Source: Lolium rigidum
Lineage: Eukaryota > Streptophyta > Magnoliopsida > Poales > Poaceae
Direction of reading: 5' to 3'
Length of the DNA: 64,000 bases
Assembly (NCBI RefSeq): GCF_022539505.1
Contig: NC_061510.1
Coordinates: 227,376,043 to 227,440,042 of the forward strand
The notes beneath the pieces were generated by a model. That model made no database searches. It saw only the letters and a program-made list of their open reading frames with translations, and had not been told where the DNA came from. The position numbers were made by a program, and so were the translations under genes. Numbering within the stretch: the first letter of the stretch is position 1; each line of letters begins with the position of its first letter. Below, piece after piece: positions 1-11,729 of the stretch.

Positions 1-1720
1 AGTGGTGTTGTGAGATACGACAAGTTCTTCTGCAGCTTTTCACAGGTGAGCCCTCTCTCTTCACCTATTTACTCTCTCCCTCGCATTGCTATCCTTATGT
101 TGTGATTCTTTATCGAGTCACGTGTCCTATCCACTTGTGAACCATAATAATCCTATATGTATCATTCCTTACCCATAGCCGTTGCTTGATGTTTGAGCCT
201 TGCGAGTCGTAGGCGTGTTTAGGCTCTGTTGTTTATCTCGATCTGATATCGGGATATGTTGGGTTGTTGGGAGGTTATCACATGCTATATCAGTTGTTGG
301 AGATACACATGCTTTACTTAATTGTTAACAACTAAAATTGTAAGCAGAGGCATCTGTGAGCCCCTTTGCGAAAGCATCGGAACTTTGACTTGCTAATGTC
401 CCCTAGGACCCGAGTTCTTGTTATCTCGTTCCGAGATTGAGCGCTCTACCCATGCGTGGGGACGATTATCGGGACCCCCCTCACCCATTACCTTTTCTCA
501 AGTCGGTTGAAAAGGGGGCCACAACCTTGGTTTTATTTGCCTATGCCATGTATGCCATGCTTTACTTACCGTTGCCTTCGGGTGTTTACTTCATGTTGCC
601 TTCGAGTGTTTATATTCTGTACTCGTACCCCGCGGGACGTTTAGCGAAAGCGTGTGGTTCGCACGCCTAGCCGCCGTCGCAAACCCCGAGTCCGCTTCGG
701 AGTACGGCCGGACTTCGTTACGGGTAGCTTAGTCGGGTGGCCCCCTAGACTTTCTTGTTGAACTGGGAACAGTCTTGTTGTGAGACATCCACCTGTCGTA
801 AGTGGGTCGAGCATGCGTATGGTTACATTTGGGCAACCCCTGCAGGGTGTACATCTTATCGATAAGCCGTGTCCGCGGTTATGGACGACTTGGAATTGTA
901 TAGCTTGATCATAGAATAACTTACACCGTTATCTTGTTGCTAATAATCTGCTAATAACTTGCGTAGTAATATAGCATTACTACAACCGATACCTAATAAA
1001 ACTTTTCCACCGTTGAGTGCCTTTTACATTGCCTCTTCGCAATTGTTGAAGGGGATATGTGTATTTGGCTGGGTTATGTTTGTGTAGTATTTATCTGTTA
1101 CATTATGCGCTCTCTTATCTTATCTGAGTAGACGGATGTTGTAGTGTGTCACTATTGGTTATAGTTTTGCTGCCGCTAAACATACCATATAGCCCCAGGC
1201 GATATATATTTATACTCGCTCGGCGAGCATAGCCATTTCTAGTCTCGCTAAGTACGTGCCGAAGTTCGTTCCTTGGTACTTACTCTCGCCTTTTCCCTTT
1301 CTATTCTGCTTCCTCCCTCTTGTCGGCAACCGATGGCCCGACTTTGACAGGTACGAGATGACGACGTTAGCAAGGTTACCCTTCCGGCTTGGCCTGGGCA
1401 GGGTTATGGACGCCATCGGTTATCTTCGGGACTCTTAGTCCAATTTGTATCTTGTCCGTACTCGGATGTATTCGCTCTTCTGTATGATTTGGATCTTTGT
1501 ATTGTATATTTGTATCTTGACTCGTTGGAGTCGTTGTTGTAATATATGTATCTTGTGGGCTCGATTGTAATCCTGTTGTAATGTTACCGCTCGTGTTAAT
1601 TCCTCTGGCATCACGTGTGTGATTCTTCGCGCACGTCGTGTCGGAGGGCGTCTCTGAATCGATATCGTGCGGATTTCGGCGGGATCGCTGGAATCCTCAG
1701 GATACCGGTTCCGGGCGTCA
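1..1720 (+). mobile_element. Partial 5' LTR of a Ty3/Gypsy element (runs in from the left edge)
   Basis: The block ends in CA at 1720 (or 1722) and is followed at once by an iMet-type primer-binding site, so it is read as the 3' part of a 5' LTR. It has no long ORF. It resembles the R/U5 part of long Gypsy LTRs: a leader-like stretch near 40-60, then GC-rich and AT-rich segments. The LTR start lies outside the window, so its length and insertion target duplication cannot be checked. Orientation (+) follows from the primer site. Confidence 0.7.
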
Positions 1721-1724
1721 CAAG

Positions 1725-1738
1725 TTGGTATCAGAGCC
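1725..1738 (+). other. Primer-binding site, initiator-Met tRNA type
   Basis: TTGGTATCAGAGCC lies just after the LTR end. TGGTATCAGAGC is the usual complement to the 3' end of plant initiator methionine tRNA used to prime minus-strand synthesis in many Gypsy and Copia elements. It fixes the + orientation of this element. Confidence 0.85.
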
Positions 1739-2190
1739 TCAGGTTGACGGTACCCCACTAGTCCAGCCTCTAGGATAACCTTGCCAACGGACGTTGTTGT
1801 GTTTAGTGTCAAAACTATTTTCTAAAAATCGTTGGATAGATCTAATTAGCTCTGCATTTTTCTCCTTACCTCTATTCTTTCTCTCCTTACCTTTGCGAGT
1901 TTTGAATCTTCTCTTATCTGCTTCTCTGAGTCTTAGGTCTCTACGCGGGTTGGACGATCTTTGCCTTATCCTATTAGGTTCGATCTTCGGAGGATCCCGA
2001 CGAAAGCGCATCATCAACAGCGGAAGAACGACTTCTTGTTGGTGGTGTTGCCCGTTCTACATGGAGCAAGACTTCTTGTTAGTGGTGTCGAGGAGATTGA
2101 CACGTTGCCAGAAGATCCGATAGTTCACCTCTCTTCCCCCGTACCATGGCGTGGAATCTCGGGGCGAGATTCCTTGTTAGTGGTGTCGAT
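1739..2190 (+). mobile_element. Shrunken internal region of the first Gypsy element
   Basis: Only about 450 bp separate the primer site from the next LTR start at 2191. There is no gag or pol. The last 40 bp (GGAATCTCGGGGCGAGATTCC, then a G-rich stretch) have the look of the sequence that precedes the 3' LTR in this group, so gag-pol appears to be deleted. Three near-copies of a 21-22 bp unit, GACTTCTTGTTAGTGGTGTC and variants, lie at 2030-2050, 2070-2091 and 2168-2189. ORFs here are short and not recognisable. Confidence 0.6.
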
Positions 2191-2488
2191 TGTAACGGCC
2201 CCGGGTAGTACCCCTATTAGATTTGTTTGTTCTTTTCTTTTATGCATCATCATGACATATGCATCATATCACCCATGTTTTCACTAAATAAAATTATTTT
2301 ATAAAGCCTAGATATTTTGTTTAGTGAAAACCATTTTATAAAACCATATGACAAGAAAACAAAATATCTAGGCTTTATAAAATAATTTTATTTAGTGAAA
2401 ACATGGATGATATGATGCATATGTCATGATGATGCATAAAAGAAAAGAACAAACAAATCTAATAGGGGTACTACCCGGGGCCGTTACA
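2191..2488. repeat. 298-bp foldback palindrome made of a Gypsy LTR start
   Basis: The left arm (2191-2321) begins TGTAACGGCCCCGGG, a typical Gypsy LTR start. The right arm (2358-2488) is its reverse complement, ending CCCGGGGCCGTTACA. The arms are about 131 bp long; I see one mismatch, in the CACCCATG/CATCCATG region. The loop is about 36 bp. The palindrome edges coincide exactly with the LTR terminus on both sides. No 5-bp duplication flanks it (TCGAT on the left, CATTG on the right). Confidence 0.85.
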
Positions 2489-2948
2489 CATTGTTATGCC
2501 CTCTCTATTTGTCAATTGCCCGACTGTAATTTGTTCACCCAACATGCTTTTATCTTATGGGAGAGACACCTTTAGTGAACTGTGGACCCCGGTCCATTCT
2601 TTTAATACTGAAATACAAATCTGCTGCAATATTTGTTTTACTGTTTTCTCTGCAAACAATCATCTTCCACACAATACGGTTAATCCTTTGTTACAGCAAG
2701 CCGGTGAGATTGACAACCTCACTGTTTCGTTGGGGCAAAGTACTTTGGTTGTGTTGTGCAGGTTCCACGTTGGCGCCGGAATCTTTGGTGTTGCGCCGCA
2801 CTACATCCCGCCGCCATCAACCTTCAACGTGCTTCTTGACTCCTACTCGGTTCGATTAAACCTTGGTTTCTTACGAGGGAAACTTGCCGCTGTGCGCATC
2901 ACACCTTCCTCTTGGGGTTCCCAACGGACGTGTCAACCACACGCATCA
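2489..2948 (+). repeat. 5' LTR fragment of element F
   Basis: It is collinear with 7612-8074 with only scattered differences and ends with the same ACGCATCA. It lacks the U3 region with the TGATACGTCTCC start. Confidence 0.88.
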
Positions 2949-2958
2949 AGCAAATTTC

Positions 2959-2975
2959 CGGCGCCGTTGTCGGGA
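2959..2975 (+). other. Primer-binding site of element F (Asp-tRNA type)
   Basis: CGGCGCCGTTGTCGGGA lies 11 bp after the LTR end. TGGCGCCGTTGYCGGGG is the common plant PBS assigned to tRNA-Asp; here the first T is a C. Confidence 0.7.
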
Positions 2976-3202
2976 GATCAAGACACGCCGCAAGGGGAGT
3001 CTCCACTTCCCAATCTCTTTACTTTGTTTTTGTCTTGCTTTATTTTATTTACTACTTTGTTTGCTGCATTATATCAAAACACAAAAAAAATTAGTTGCTA
3101 GCTTTACTTTATTTACTGTCTTGCACTCTATATCAAAAACACAAAAAAAATTAGTTTACTTGCATTTATTTTATCTAGTTTGTTTTATTTACTACTGTTA
3201 GA

Positions 3203-3883
3203 ATGAGTAATCCTGAAGTTGAAGTTCGTTCATTTAAGCAACAAGGGGGAGAATGTTTCAAAGATGCTTGGTATAGAATTAGTGATGCCCATAATAGGTG
3301 CACTAAGAAACACTCCACCACTATCCTACTCAGGAATTTTTATGTTGGTATCTCTAGCTGGAATAGATATGTTCTTGATTGTCTTGCGGGAGGTAACTTC
3401 CTAGGCGCTCCCGCTTTAGAAGCTAGCAGCATTATTGAGAGTTTATTTGGAACAGCACCTGTTAATGAAACTAAAATTGAAACCTCCCTTGAGGATGTTA
3501 TGAAAAAATTGGAAACCATAGAGAAAAAATTTCCGAGTGTTGAAACTAAGTTGGAGATATTACTTGATAAAACTGATGAACTTGATAAATCCTTAGGAGG
3601 AATTGATGAAAGAATTAGTGTCCTAGGAACTTGTGTTGACCATGATAATCAAATTAATAGGATTGGCGAACTTGAAAAAGCTATGGGAACCTTGGGTTCA
3701 ACCTTTTCATCTTTACAGTTTAGAGAGAAAGCTTATGTGGGAAAGGAGCAAAAGTTTATGTATGTCTCTAAAATGCCTAAACAAAAGAAATCTTATTATA
3801 GGCCTAAAATTGACAAAGCCCCTAGTACCACCACAAATGGGGGAGCTTATGATATCAATGCTCCGTCTCGCGATAATACTTGA
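3203..3883 (+). CDS. Gag-like protein of element F (226 aa)
   Basis: This is an uninterrupted 226-residue ORF starting MSNPEVEVRSF. Near residues 15-30 it has GECFKDAWYRISDAHNR, which resembles the start of the plant Retrotrans_gag domain (a Trp-containing helix). Residues about 85-165 are Lys/Glu/Leu rich with heptad-like spacing, a probable coiled coil. The C-terminal third is basic (KMPKQKKSYYRPK). There is no CCHC knuckle and no protease, RT or integrase follows, so it is probably a structural capsid-type protein of a non-autonomous element. It ends NAPSRDNT, almost the same as the end of the otherwise unlike ORF in element D (NAPSLDNT). No shine of host-gene homology was recognised. Confidence 0.65.
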   Translation: MSNPEVEVRSFKQQGGECFKDAWYRISDAHNRCTKKHSTTILLRNFYVGISSWNRYVLDCLAGGNFLGAPALEASSIIESLFGTAPVNETKIETSLEDVMKKLETIEKKFPSVETKLEILLDKTDELDKSLGGIDERISVLGTCVDHDNQINRIGELEKAMGTLGSTFSSLQFREKAYVGKEQKFMYVSKMPKQKKSYYRPKIDKAPSTTTNGGAYDINAPSRDNT

Positions 3884-6459
3884 TATACACTTTCTGCGCC
3901 TAGCCGAAAGGCGTTAAAGAAAAGCGCTTATGGGAGACAACCCATGTTTTTACTCCAGTATTTTTGTTTTATATTTGTGTCTTGGAAGTTGTTTACTACT
4001 GTAGCAACCTCTCCTTATCTTAGTTTTGAGTTTTGTTGTGCCAAGTAAAGTCTTTGATAGTAAAGTAAGTACTAGATTTGGATTACTCGCGGAGTTCCAG
4101 ATTTCTTTGCTCGTCACGAATATGGGTCTACCTCCCTGTAGGAAGCTCGGAAAATTAAGCCAATTTACGTGCATGATCCTCGGATATGTACGCAACTTTC
4201 ATTCAATTTGAGAATTTTCATTTGAGCAAGTCTGGTGGCCTAATAAAATCCATCTTTACGGACTGTTCTGTTTTTGACAGATTCTGCCTTTTATTTCGCA
4301 TTGCCTCTTTTGCTATGTTGGATGAATTTCTTTGATCCATTAATGTCCACTAGCTTTATGCAATGTCCAGAAGTGTTAAGAATGATTGTGTCACCTCTGA
4401 ACATGTGAATTTTTATTATGCACTAACCCTCTAATGAGTTGTTTCGAGTTTGGTGTGGAGGAAGTTTTCAAGGATCAAGAGAGGAGTATGATGCAATATG
4501 ATCAAGGAGAGTGAAAGCTCTAAGCTTGGGGATGCCCCGGTGGTTCACCCCTGCATATATTAAGAAGACTCAAGCGTCTAAGCTTGGGGATGCCCAAGGC
4601 ATCCCCTTCTTCATCGACAACATTATCAGGTTCCTCCCCTGAAACTATATTTTTATTCCGTCACATCTTATGTACTTTGCTTGGAGCGTCGGTTTGTTTT
4701 TGTTTTTGTTTTTGTTTGAATAAAATGGATCCTAGCATTCACTTTATGAGAGAGAGACACGCTCCGCTGTAGCATATGGACAAATATGTCCTTAGGCTCT
4801 ACTCATAGTATTCATGGCGAAGTTTCTTCTTCGTTAAATTGTTATATGGTTGGAATTGGAAAATGCTACATGTAGTAACTCTAAAATGTCTTGGATAATT
4901 TGATACTTGGCAATTGTTGTGCTCATGTTTAAGCTCTTGCATCATATACTTTGCACCCATTAATGAAGAAATACTTAGAGCTTGCTAATTTGGTTTGCAT
5001 ATTTGGTTTCTCTAGAGTCTAGATAACATCTAGTATTGAGTTTTGAACAACAAGGAAGACGGTATGGAGTCTTATAATGTTTACAATATGTCTTTTATGT
5101 GAGTTTTACTGTACCGTTCATCCTTGTGTTTGTTTCAAATAAACTTGCTAGCCTAAACCTTGTATCGAGAGGGAATACTTCTCATGCATCCAAAATCCTT
5201 GAGCCAACCACTATGCCATTCGTGTCCACCATACCTACCTACTACATGGTATTTATCCGCCATTCCAAAGTAAATTGCTTGCGTGCTACCTTTAAAATTC
5301 CAACATTCACCTTTGCAATATATAGCTCATGGGACAAATAGCTTAAAAACTATTGTCGTATTGAATATGTACTTATGCACTTTATCTCTTATTAAGTTGC
5401 TTGTTGTGCGATAACCATGCTTCGGGGACGCCATCAACTATTCTTTGTTGAATATCATGTGAGTTGCTATGCATGTCCGTCTTGTCTCGAAGCAAGAGAG
5501 ATCTACCACCTTCATGGTTGGAGCATGCATATTGTTAGAGAAGAACTTTGGGCCGCTAACTAAAGCCATGATTCATGGTGGAAGTTTCAGTTTGGACATA
5601 TATCCTCAATCTCATATGAGAATAATAATTGTTGCCACATGCTTATGCATTAAAGAGGAGTCCATTATCTCGTTGTCCATGTTGTCCCGGTATGGATGTC
5701 TAAGTTGAGAATAATCAAAAGCGAGAAATCCAAAATGCGAGCTTTCTCCTTAGACCTTTGTACAGGCGGCATGGAGGTACCCCATTGTGACACTTGGTCA
5801 AAACATGTGCATTGCAAAGATCCGGTAGTCCAAGTTAATTAGGACAAGGTGCGGGCACTATTAGTATACTATGCATGAGACTTGCAACTTGTAAGATATA
5901 ATGTACATAACTCATATGCTTTATTACTACCGTTGACAAAATTGTTTCATGTTTTCAAAATAAAAGCTCTAGCACAAATATAGCAATCGATGCTTTCCTC
6001 TTTGAAGGACCATTCTCTTTACTTTTATGTTGAGTCAGTTCACCTATCTCTCTCCACCTCAAGAAGCAAACACTTGTGATTAACCGTGCATTGATTCCTA
6101 CATATTTGCATATTGCACTTGTTATATTACTCTATGTTGACAATTATCCATGAGATATACATGTTACAAGTTGAAAGCAACCGCTGAAACTTAATCTTCC
6201 TTTGTGTTGCTTCAATGCCTTTACTTTGATTTATTGCTTTATGAGTTAACTCTTATGCAAGACTTATTAATACTTGTTTTGAAGTACTATTCATGAAAAG
6301 TCTTTGCTTTATGATTCACTTGTTTACTCATGTCATTACCATTGTTTTGATCGCTGCATTCACTACATATGTTTACAAATAGTATGATCAAGGTTATGAT
6401 GGCATATCACTTCGAAATTATCTTTGTTATCGTTTTACCTCGCTCGGACGAGCAGAACT
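3884..6459 (+). other. Long 3' non-coding region of element F
   Basis: About 2.6 kb without a supported gene. It is homologous, with many small differences, to the reverse strand of 28345-30926 (element D) and 11730-14130 (element E). A recurrent short motif, CTAAGCTTGGGGATGCC, occurs near 4522, 4579 and again at the polypurine tract. The short ORFs present are not conserved in frame between the three copies. Confidence 0.7.
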
Positions 6460-6474
6460 AAGCTTGGGGATGCT
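6460..6474 (+). other. Polypurine tract of element F
   Basis: AAGCTTGGGGATGC directly precedes the LTR start TGATACG. The same AAGCTTGGGGATG appears in reverse complement beside the 3' LTRs of elements D and E. Confidence 0.7.
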
Positions 6475-8074
6475 TGATACGTCTCCGACGTATCGATAAT
6501 TTATTATGTTCTATGCCATATTATTGATGATACCTACATGTTTTATGCACACTTTATGTCATATTCGTGCATTTTCCGGAACTAACCTATTAACAAGATG
6601 CCGAAGTGCCGGTTCCTGTTTTCTCGCTGTTTTTGGTTTCGAAATCCTAGTAACGAAATATTCTCGGAATTGGACGAAACGAAGACCCGGGGGCCTATTT
6701 TGCCACGAACCTTCCGGAAGACCGAAGAGCATACGAAGTGGGGCCACGAGGTGGCGACACCACAAGGCGGCGCGGCCTAGGAGGGGCCCGCGCCGCCCTA
6801 TGGTGTGGGCCCCTCGTCGGGCCCCGACTCGCCCTTCCGCCTACTTAAAGCCTCCGTCGCGAAACCCCCGATGCGAAAAACCACGATACGGAAAACCTAT
6901 CGAGACGCCGCCGCCGCCGATCCCATCTCGGGGGATTCCGGAGATCTCCTCCGGCACCCTGCCGGAGAGGGATTCATCTCCCGGAGGACTCTACACCGCC
7001 ATGGTCGCCTCCGGAGTGATGAGTGAGTAGTTCACCGCTGGACTATGGGTCCATAGTAGTAGCTAGATGGTTGTCTTCTCCTCATTGTGCTTCATTGTTG
7101 GATCTTGTGAGCTGCCTAACATGATCAAGATCATCTATCTCGTAATACTCTATGTTGTGTTTGTCGGGATCCGATGGATAGAGAATACCATGTCATGTTA
7201 ATTATCAAGTTATTACATATGTGTTGTTTATGATCTTGCATGCTCTCCGTTACTAGTAGAGGCTCTGGCCAAGTTTTTGCTTTTAACTCCAAGAGGGAGT
7301 ATTTATGCTCGATAGTGGGTTCATGCCCGCATTGACACCTGGGACGAGTGACGTAAAGTTCTAAGGTTGTGTTGTGCTTGTTGCCACTAGGGATAAAACA
7401 TTGGCGCTATGTCCGAGGATGTAGTTGTTGATTACATTACGCACCATACTTAATGCAATTGTCCGTTGTTTTGCAACTTAATACTCGGAGGGGGTTCGGA
7501 TGATAACTCTGAAGGTGGACTTTTTAGGCATAGATGCGGTTGGATGGCGGTCTATGTACTTTGTCGTAATGCCCAATTAAATCTCACTATACTTATCATG
7601 TCATGTATGTGCATTGTTATGCCCTCTCTATTTGTCAATTGCCCGACCGTAATTTGTTCACCCAACATGCTTTTATCTTATGGGAGAGACACCTCTAGTG
7701 AACTGTGGACCCCGGTCCATTCTTTTAATACTCGAAATACAAATCTGTTGCAATACTTGTTTTATCGTTTTCTCTGCAAACAATCATCTTCCACACAATA
7801 CGGTTAATCCTTTGTTACAGACAAGCCGGTGAGATTGACAACCTCACTCGTTTCGTTGGGGAAAAGTACTTTGGTTGTGTTGTGCAGGTTCCACGTTGGC
7901 GCCGGAATCTCCGGTGTTGCGCCGCACTACATCCCGCCGCCATCAACCTTCAACGTGCTTCTTGACTCCTACTGGTTCGATTAAACCTTGGTTTCTTACT
8001 AAGGGAAACTTGCCGCTGTGCGCATCACACCTTCCTCTTGGGGTTCCCAACGGACGTGTCAACCACACGCATCA
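6475..8074 (+). repeat. 3' LTR of element F (1,600 bp)
   Basis: It starts TGATACGTCTCCGACGTATC and ends ACGCATCA. U3 carries a TACTTAAAG sequence near 6840 that could serve as a TATA element. U5 holds the GTTCCACGTTGGCGCCGG stretch near 7887. The bases after it are CAAGC, and no matching duplication is available because the 5' end is lost. Confidence 0.88.
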
Positions 8075-8608
8075 CAAGCCAGATTTGCACATGCGAATAC
8101 TAAGGTTAAAACTTTACGAGCCTAGCATGTACGTACATGGTCTCGGAAAGACATCATGATTTGATGGATAAAAATTATGAGTGAAATTGTTCAAGCACAT
8201 TAAAAGTTTACTAATAGTGAAATCTGGAACACTTGTCATGTGATGGTCAACTCGTAAGGTAAGAACCTCAAGGTTATTGGTGTTTGACCAACAAACCTAG
8301 AAGTTATTGAAGGTGAGGTGCTTTCTGAGAATGAGGAAAGCTAAAAGAGAAACAACAAAAGATTTTGGCAGAAAAGAAAGAGAAGACTAGAAAGTCTAGC
8401 TCGGTGTATATAGATCATATACATGTTATGAATGTATTCCTTGTTTGGTCACACAATGAAATTCTTGGGTAGTTATACCATATTGGTTGGTATGAAGTGT
8501 CATACAAAACAACACAATACAAGAATACAATGGCCTAAGTGATTGACAAGGAATATGGTAGGAATGCACATCTGGAACAAAATAAAGTGTTGTTGTGTCC
8601 GTCGTTGG
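8075..8608. other. Unassigned DNA up to the first gap
   Basis: A moderately AT-rich stretch with no supported ORF. Its style resembles the non-coding leader of a plant retrotransposon, but I could not anchor it to an LTR, PBS or protein domain. It ends at a run of Ns. Confidence 0.3.
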
Positions 8609-8708
8609 NNNNNNNNNNNNNNNNNNNNNNNNNNNNNNNNNNNNNNNNNNNNNNNNNNNNNNNNNNNNNNNNNNNNNNNNNNNNNNNNNNNNNNNNNNNN
8701 NNNNNNNN
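8609..8708. other. Assembly gap (100 N)
   Basis: Exactly 100 Ns, the conventional placeholder for a gap of unknown size. Distances and neighbour relations across it are uncertain. ORFs that cross it are artefacts. Confidence 0.98.
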
Positions 8709-10009
8709 CGTGACACTTGTGAATGCCAGTGATGCCCGTGAGGTGCTTCGTGCCTCATGTGTAATCCAATGATCCATTGGATCAACCATTTCTTGTTGGC
8801 TAGCCTATCTGTGTGGCTTGACTTGATTCAATTGATCCATTTGATCAATTAAATGTCAGTGGCTTGGTTGTTGATTAATTTCTGTGGCTAAGTGAATCAT
8901 TTCCTTATTGATGCTGATGCTCAAGCATGCTATTGCTACTGTATGTATGTGCTGTTGCTCTTCCTAGCTCACTGGACTTGATCCAGTGGCTATGATGCAG
9001 TGACATGTGCTGTGTTGCCTCATAGTGTGCTACTGTCAAGATATAGCATGAATTTGTTATGTATTCATGCTGGAATAAATTAATTAATGATGAACTGCTT
9101 ATGCAGTGATGATTAAATTACTTGCTTGTGTATGAATTTGCTGTTCATGATTATTTGACAAGCAAATAGAGTCTGAATCCATTTCTGGATAGTGATGCTT
9201 TGTATATGGCTTTGCTTTGGATGGTTCTAAGTGTGATGTGACCTCAGTAGCCTTGCTACTGACTGGTTGCTCACATGGTTGGTTGGATCTTGTTGGCTAC
9301 TCATCTTTGCTTGCATATTTGGGGATCATAATAAATATGAATGCCAATATGCTTGCCTCGTGAAGAAATCTAGGGTATCCCGATGGTTGCATGCTTAGGA
9401 TTTTCTGGTAGTCTTGGTTAGCCGCTAATCCTTGTAATACATCTACCTGGTGCTATCTCGTGCATGAGATCTTGCTAGTGTGTGCATCTGTGCATGTTTG
9501 CTAGCTTATGTGCACAAGATCTGTATCTGGATGATTTCTGTTTTGGTGGCTTCTAGACTGGCAGTAATCCTTGGTGAAAACCAAGTGATGATTTACCCTT
9601 TTGAGCATCTGCTCAATCCCATGTCATGCATGATTTATGGATTGGATCCATTGGATCTTCTCCAGGAACTAGGTATACCTTCTTCCAGCTCCTAGAGTGA
9701 GATTTTGTGTTGATGCAGACTTGTGGTTTGTGTCACAGCCCTTCACCTCCAGGTCATGGATGATCTTCTCAGGTCACCATGATTTCTGGTGGTTGAGTGG
9801 TTGTGTGTGTTGGTTCTGTTCTTGAGAAAGAACTGGATGAACTATGTTGTGCTACCTTCACCTTACCTTGTGAATCCTTATCTGGTCGATCAGTTACCGC
9901 TTCTAGGGTTTGTGCCCCTTTTATATGAACTCTACTTCTGTTCTTGTCATGACACACAAGCCTGGCTTGCTTTGGTGACTAGGCTTGTGCATTTCCTTGC
10001 AGTGGCTTG

Positions 10010-10014
10010 CCCAG
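10010..10014. repeat. Left target-site duplication of element E
   Basis: CCCAG directly before TGATGTC, matching CCCAG at 16789-16793. Confidence 0.92.
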
Positions 10015-11729
10015 TGATGTCTACGGGTGCTTCTATTCTTGTAGACAGTGTTGGGCCTCCAAGAGCAGATGTTTGTAGAACAGCAGCAAGTTTCCCTTAA
10101 GTGGATCACCCAAGGTTTATCGAACTCGGGGAGGAAGAGGTCAAAGATATCCCTCTCATGCAACCCCGCAACCACAAAGCAAGAAGTCTCTTGTGTCCCC
10201 AACACACCTAATAGGTGCACTAGTTCGGCGAAGAGATAGTGAAATACAAGTGGTATGAATGAATATGAGCAAGAGTAACGGCGCCGTAAAAGTGCTTGCC
10301 GGCGTGTGGTTGATGGTGGTAATATTGCGAGAAGTACAGATGCAGTAAAACAAGAAACAAGCAGCGGTAGCAGTATTTAGGAACAAGGCCTAGGGATCAT
10401 AATTTCACTAGTGGACACTCTCAACATTGATCACATAACAGAATAAATAGATAGATGCTAGACTCTACACTCTCTCGTTGGATGATGAACACCACTAACT
10501 GTGTAGGATTACACGAACCCTCAATGCCGAAGTTAACAAGCTCCACAATATTCGATGTTCATGTTTAAATAACCTTAGAGTGGATGACAGATCAACATAA
10601 CCAAACCAAGTACTAACATAGCATGCACACTGTCACCTTCACGCTACGAAAGGAGGCATAGATCACATCAATACCATCATAGCAATAGTTAACTTCATAA
10701 TCTACAAGAGATCACAATCATAGCCTACGCCAAGTACTACACGATGCACACACTCGTCACCATTACACCGTGCGAGTGAGGAATAAACTACTTTAATAAC
10801 ATCACTAGAGTAGCACACAGTATAAATTGTGATACAAAACACATTGCAATCATAAAGGGATATAAATAAGCACTTCACTATGCCATTCATAACAGTTGAA
10901 TAAGTATTCTCGTGAAATATAGCCTAAGAGACCCACACGGTGCACACACTCGTCACCTTTACACACGTGGGACAAGGAGTCTCCGGAGATCACATAAGTA
11001 AAATCCACTTGACTAGCATAATGACATCTAGATTACAAGCATCATCATATGAATCTCAATCATGTAAGGCAGCTCATGAGATTATTGTATTGAAGCACAT
11101 AGGAGAGAGATGAACCACATAGCTACCGGTACAGCCCCGAGCCTCGATGGAGAACTACTCCCTCCTCATGGGAGACAGCAGCGTTGATGAAGATGGCAGT
11201 GGTGTCGATGGATGAGCCTTCCGGGGGCACTTCCCCGTCCCGGCGGCGTGCCGGAACGAGACTCCTGTCCCCCGCATCTTGGCTTCGCGATGGCGGCGGC
11301 TCCGGAAGGTTTTCTCCGGTTTCGTCGAACGTGGTAGGGTTTTCGCGACGGAGGCTTTAAGTAGGCGGAAGGGCGGAGTCGGAGGCCCGACGTAAGGGCC
11401 ACACACTAGGCGGCGCGGGCCCCCTTGGCCGTGCCGCCTACCGTGCTCGGCGCCCCGTGGCCCCACTTCGTCTCCCCTCCGGTCTTCTGGAAGCTTCGTG
11501 CAAAAATAGGAACCTGGGCGTTGATTTCGTCCAATTCCGAGAATATTTCCTTACTAGGATTTCTGAAACCAAAAACAGCAGAAAACAGGAACTGGCACTT
11601 CGGCATCTCGTCAATAGGTTAGTTCCGGAAAACGCATAATAATGACATAAAGTATGCATAAAACATGTAGATATCATCAATAATGTGGCATGGAACATAA
11701 GAAATTATCGATACGTCGGAGACGTATCG
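10015..11729 (-). repeat. 3' LTR of element E
   Basis: On the + strand it runs from TGATGTCTACGGG to GACGTATCG; the last base differs from the expected A. It is highly similar to 15071-16788. A PBS-like ACGGCGCC is embedded at 10278-10285. Confidence 0.93.

Larger units (their letters stand above)
2489..8074 (+). mobile_element. Non-autonomous LTR retrotransposon 'F', 5' LTR truncated
   Basis: The 3' LTR is 6475-8074 and the surviving end of the 5' LTR is 2489-2948; sequence from 2489 matches that from 7612. Both LTRs end ACGCATCA. Between them are a primer site, a gag-like ORF and about 2.6 kb of non-coding DNA, but no protease, RT or integrase. The 5' LTR loses about 1.1 kb where the palindrome at 2191-2488 begins, so no target-site duplication can be tested. 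Its 3' half is homologous to elements D and E in this window. The element would need enzymes in trans. Confidence 0.88.

Noticed and set aside
8426..8789. ORFs crossing the first N run
   Set aside because: They exist only because Ns are translated as X.
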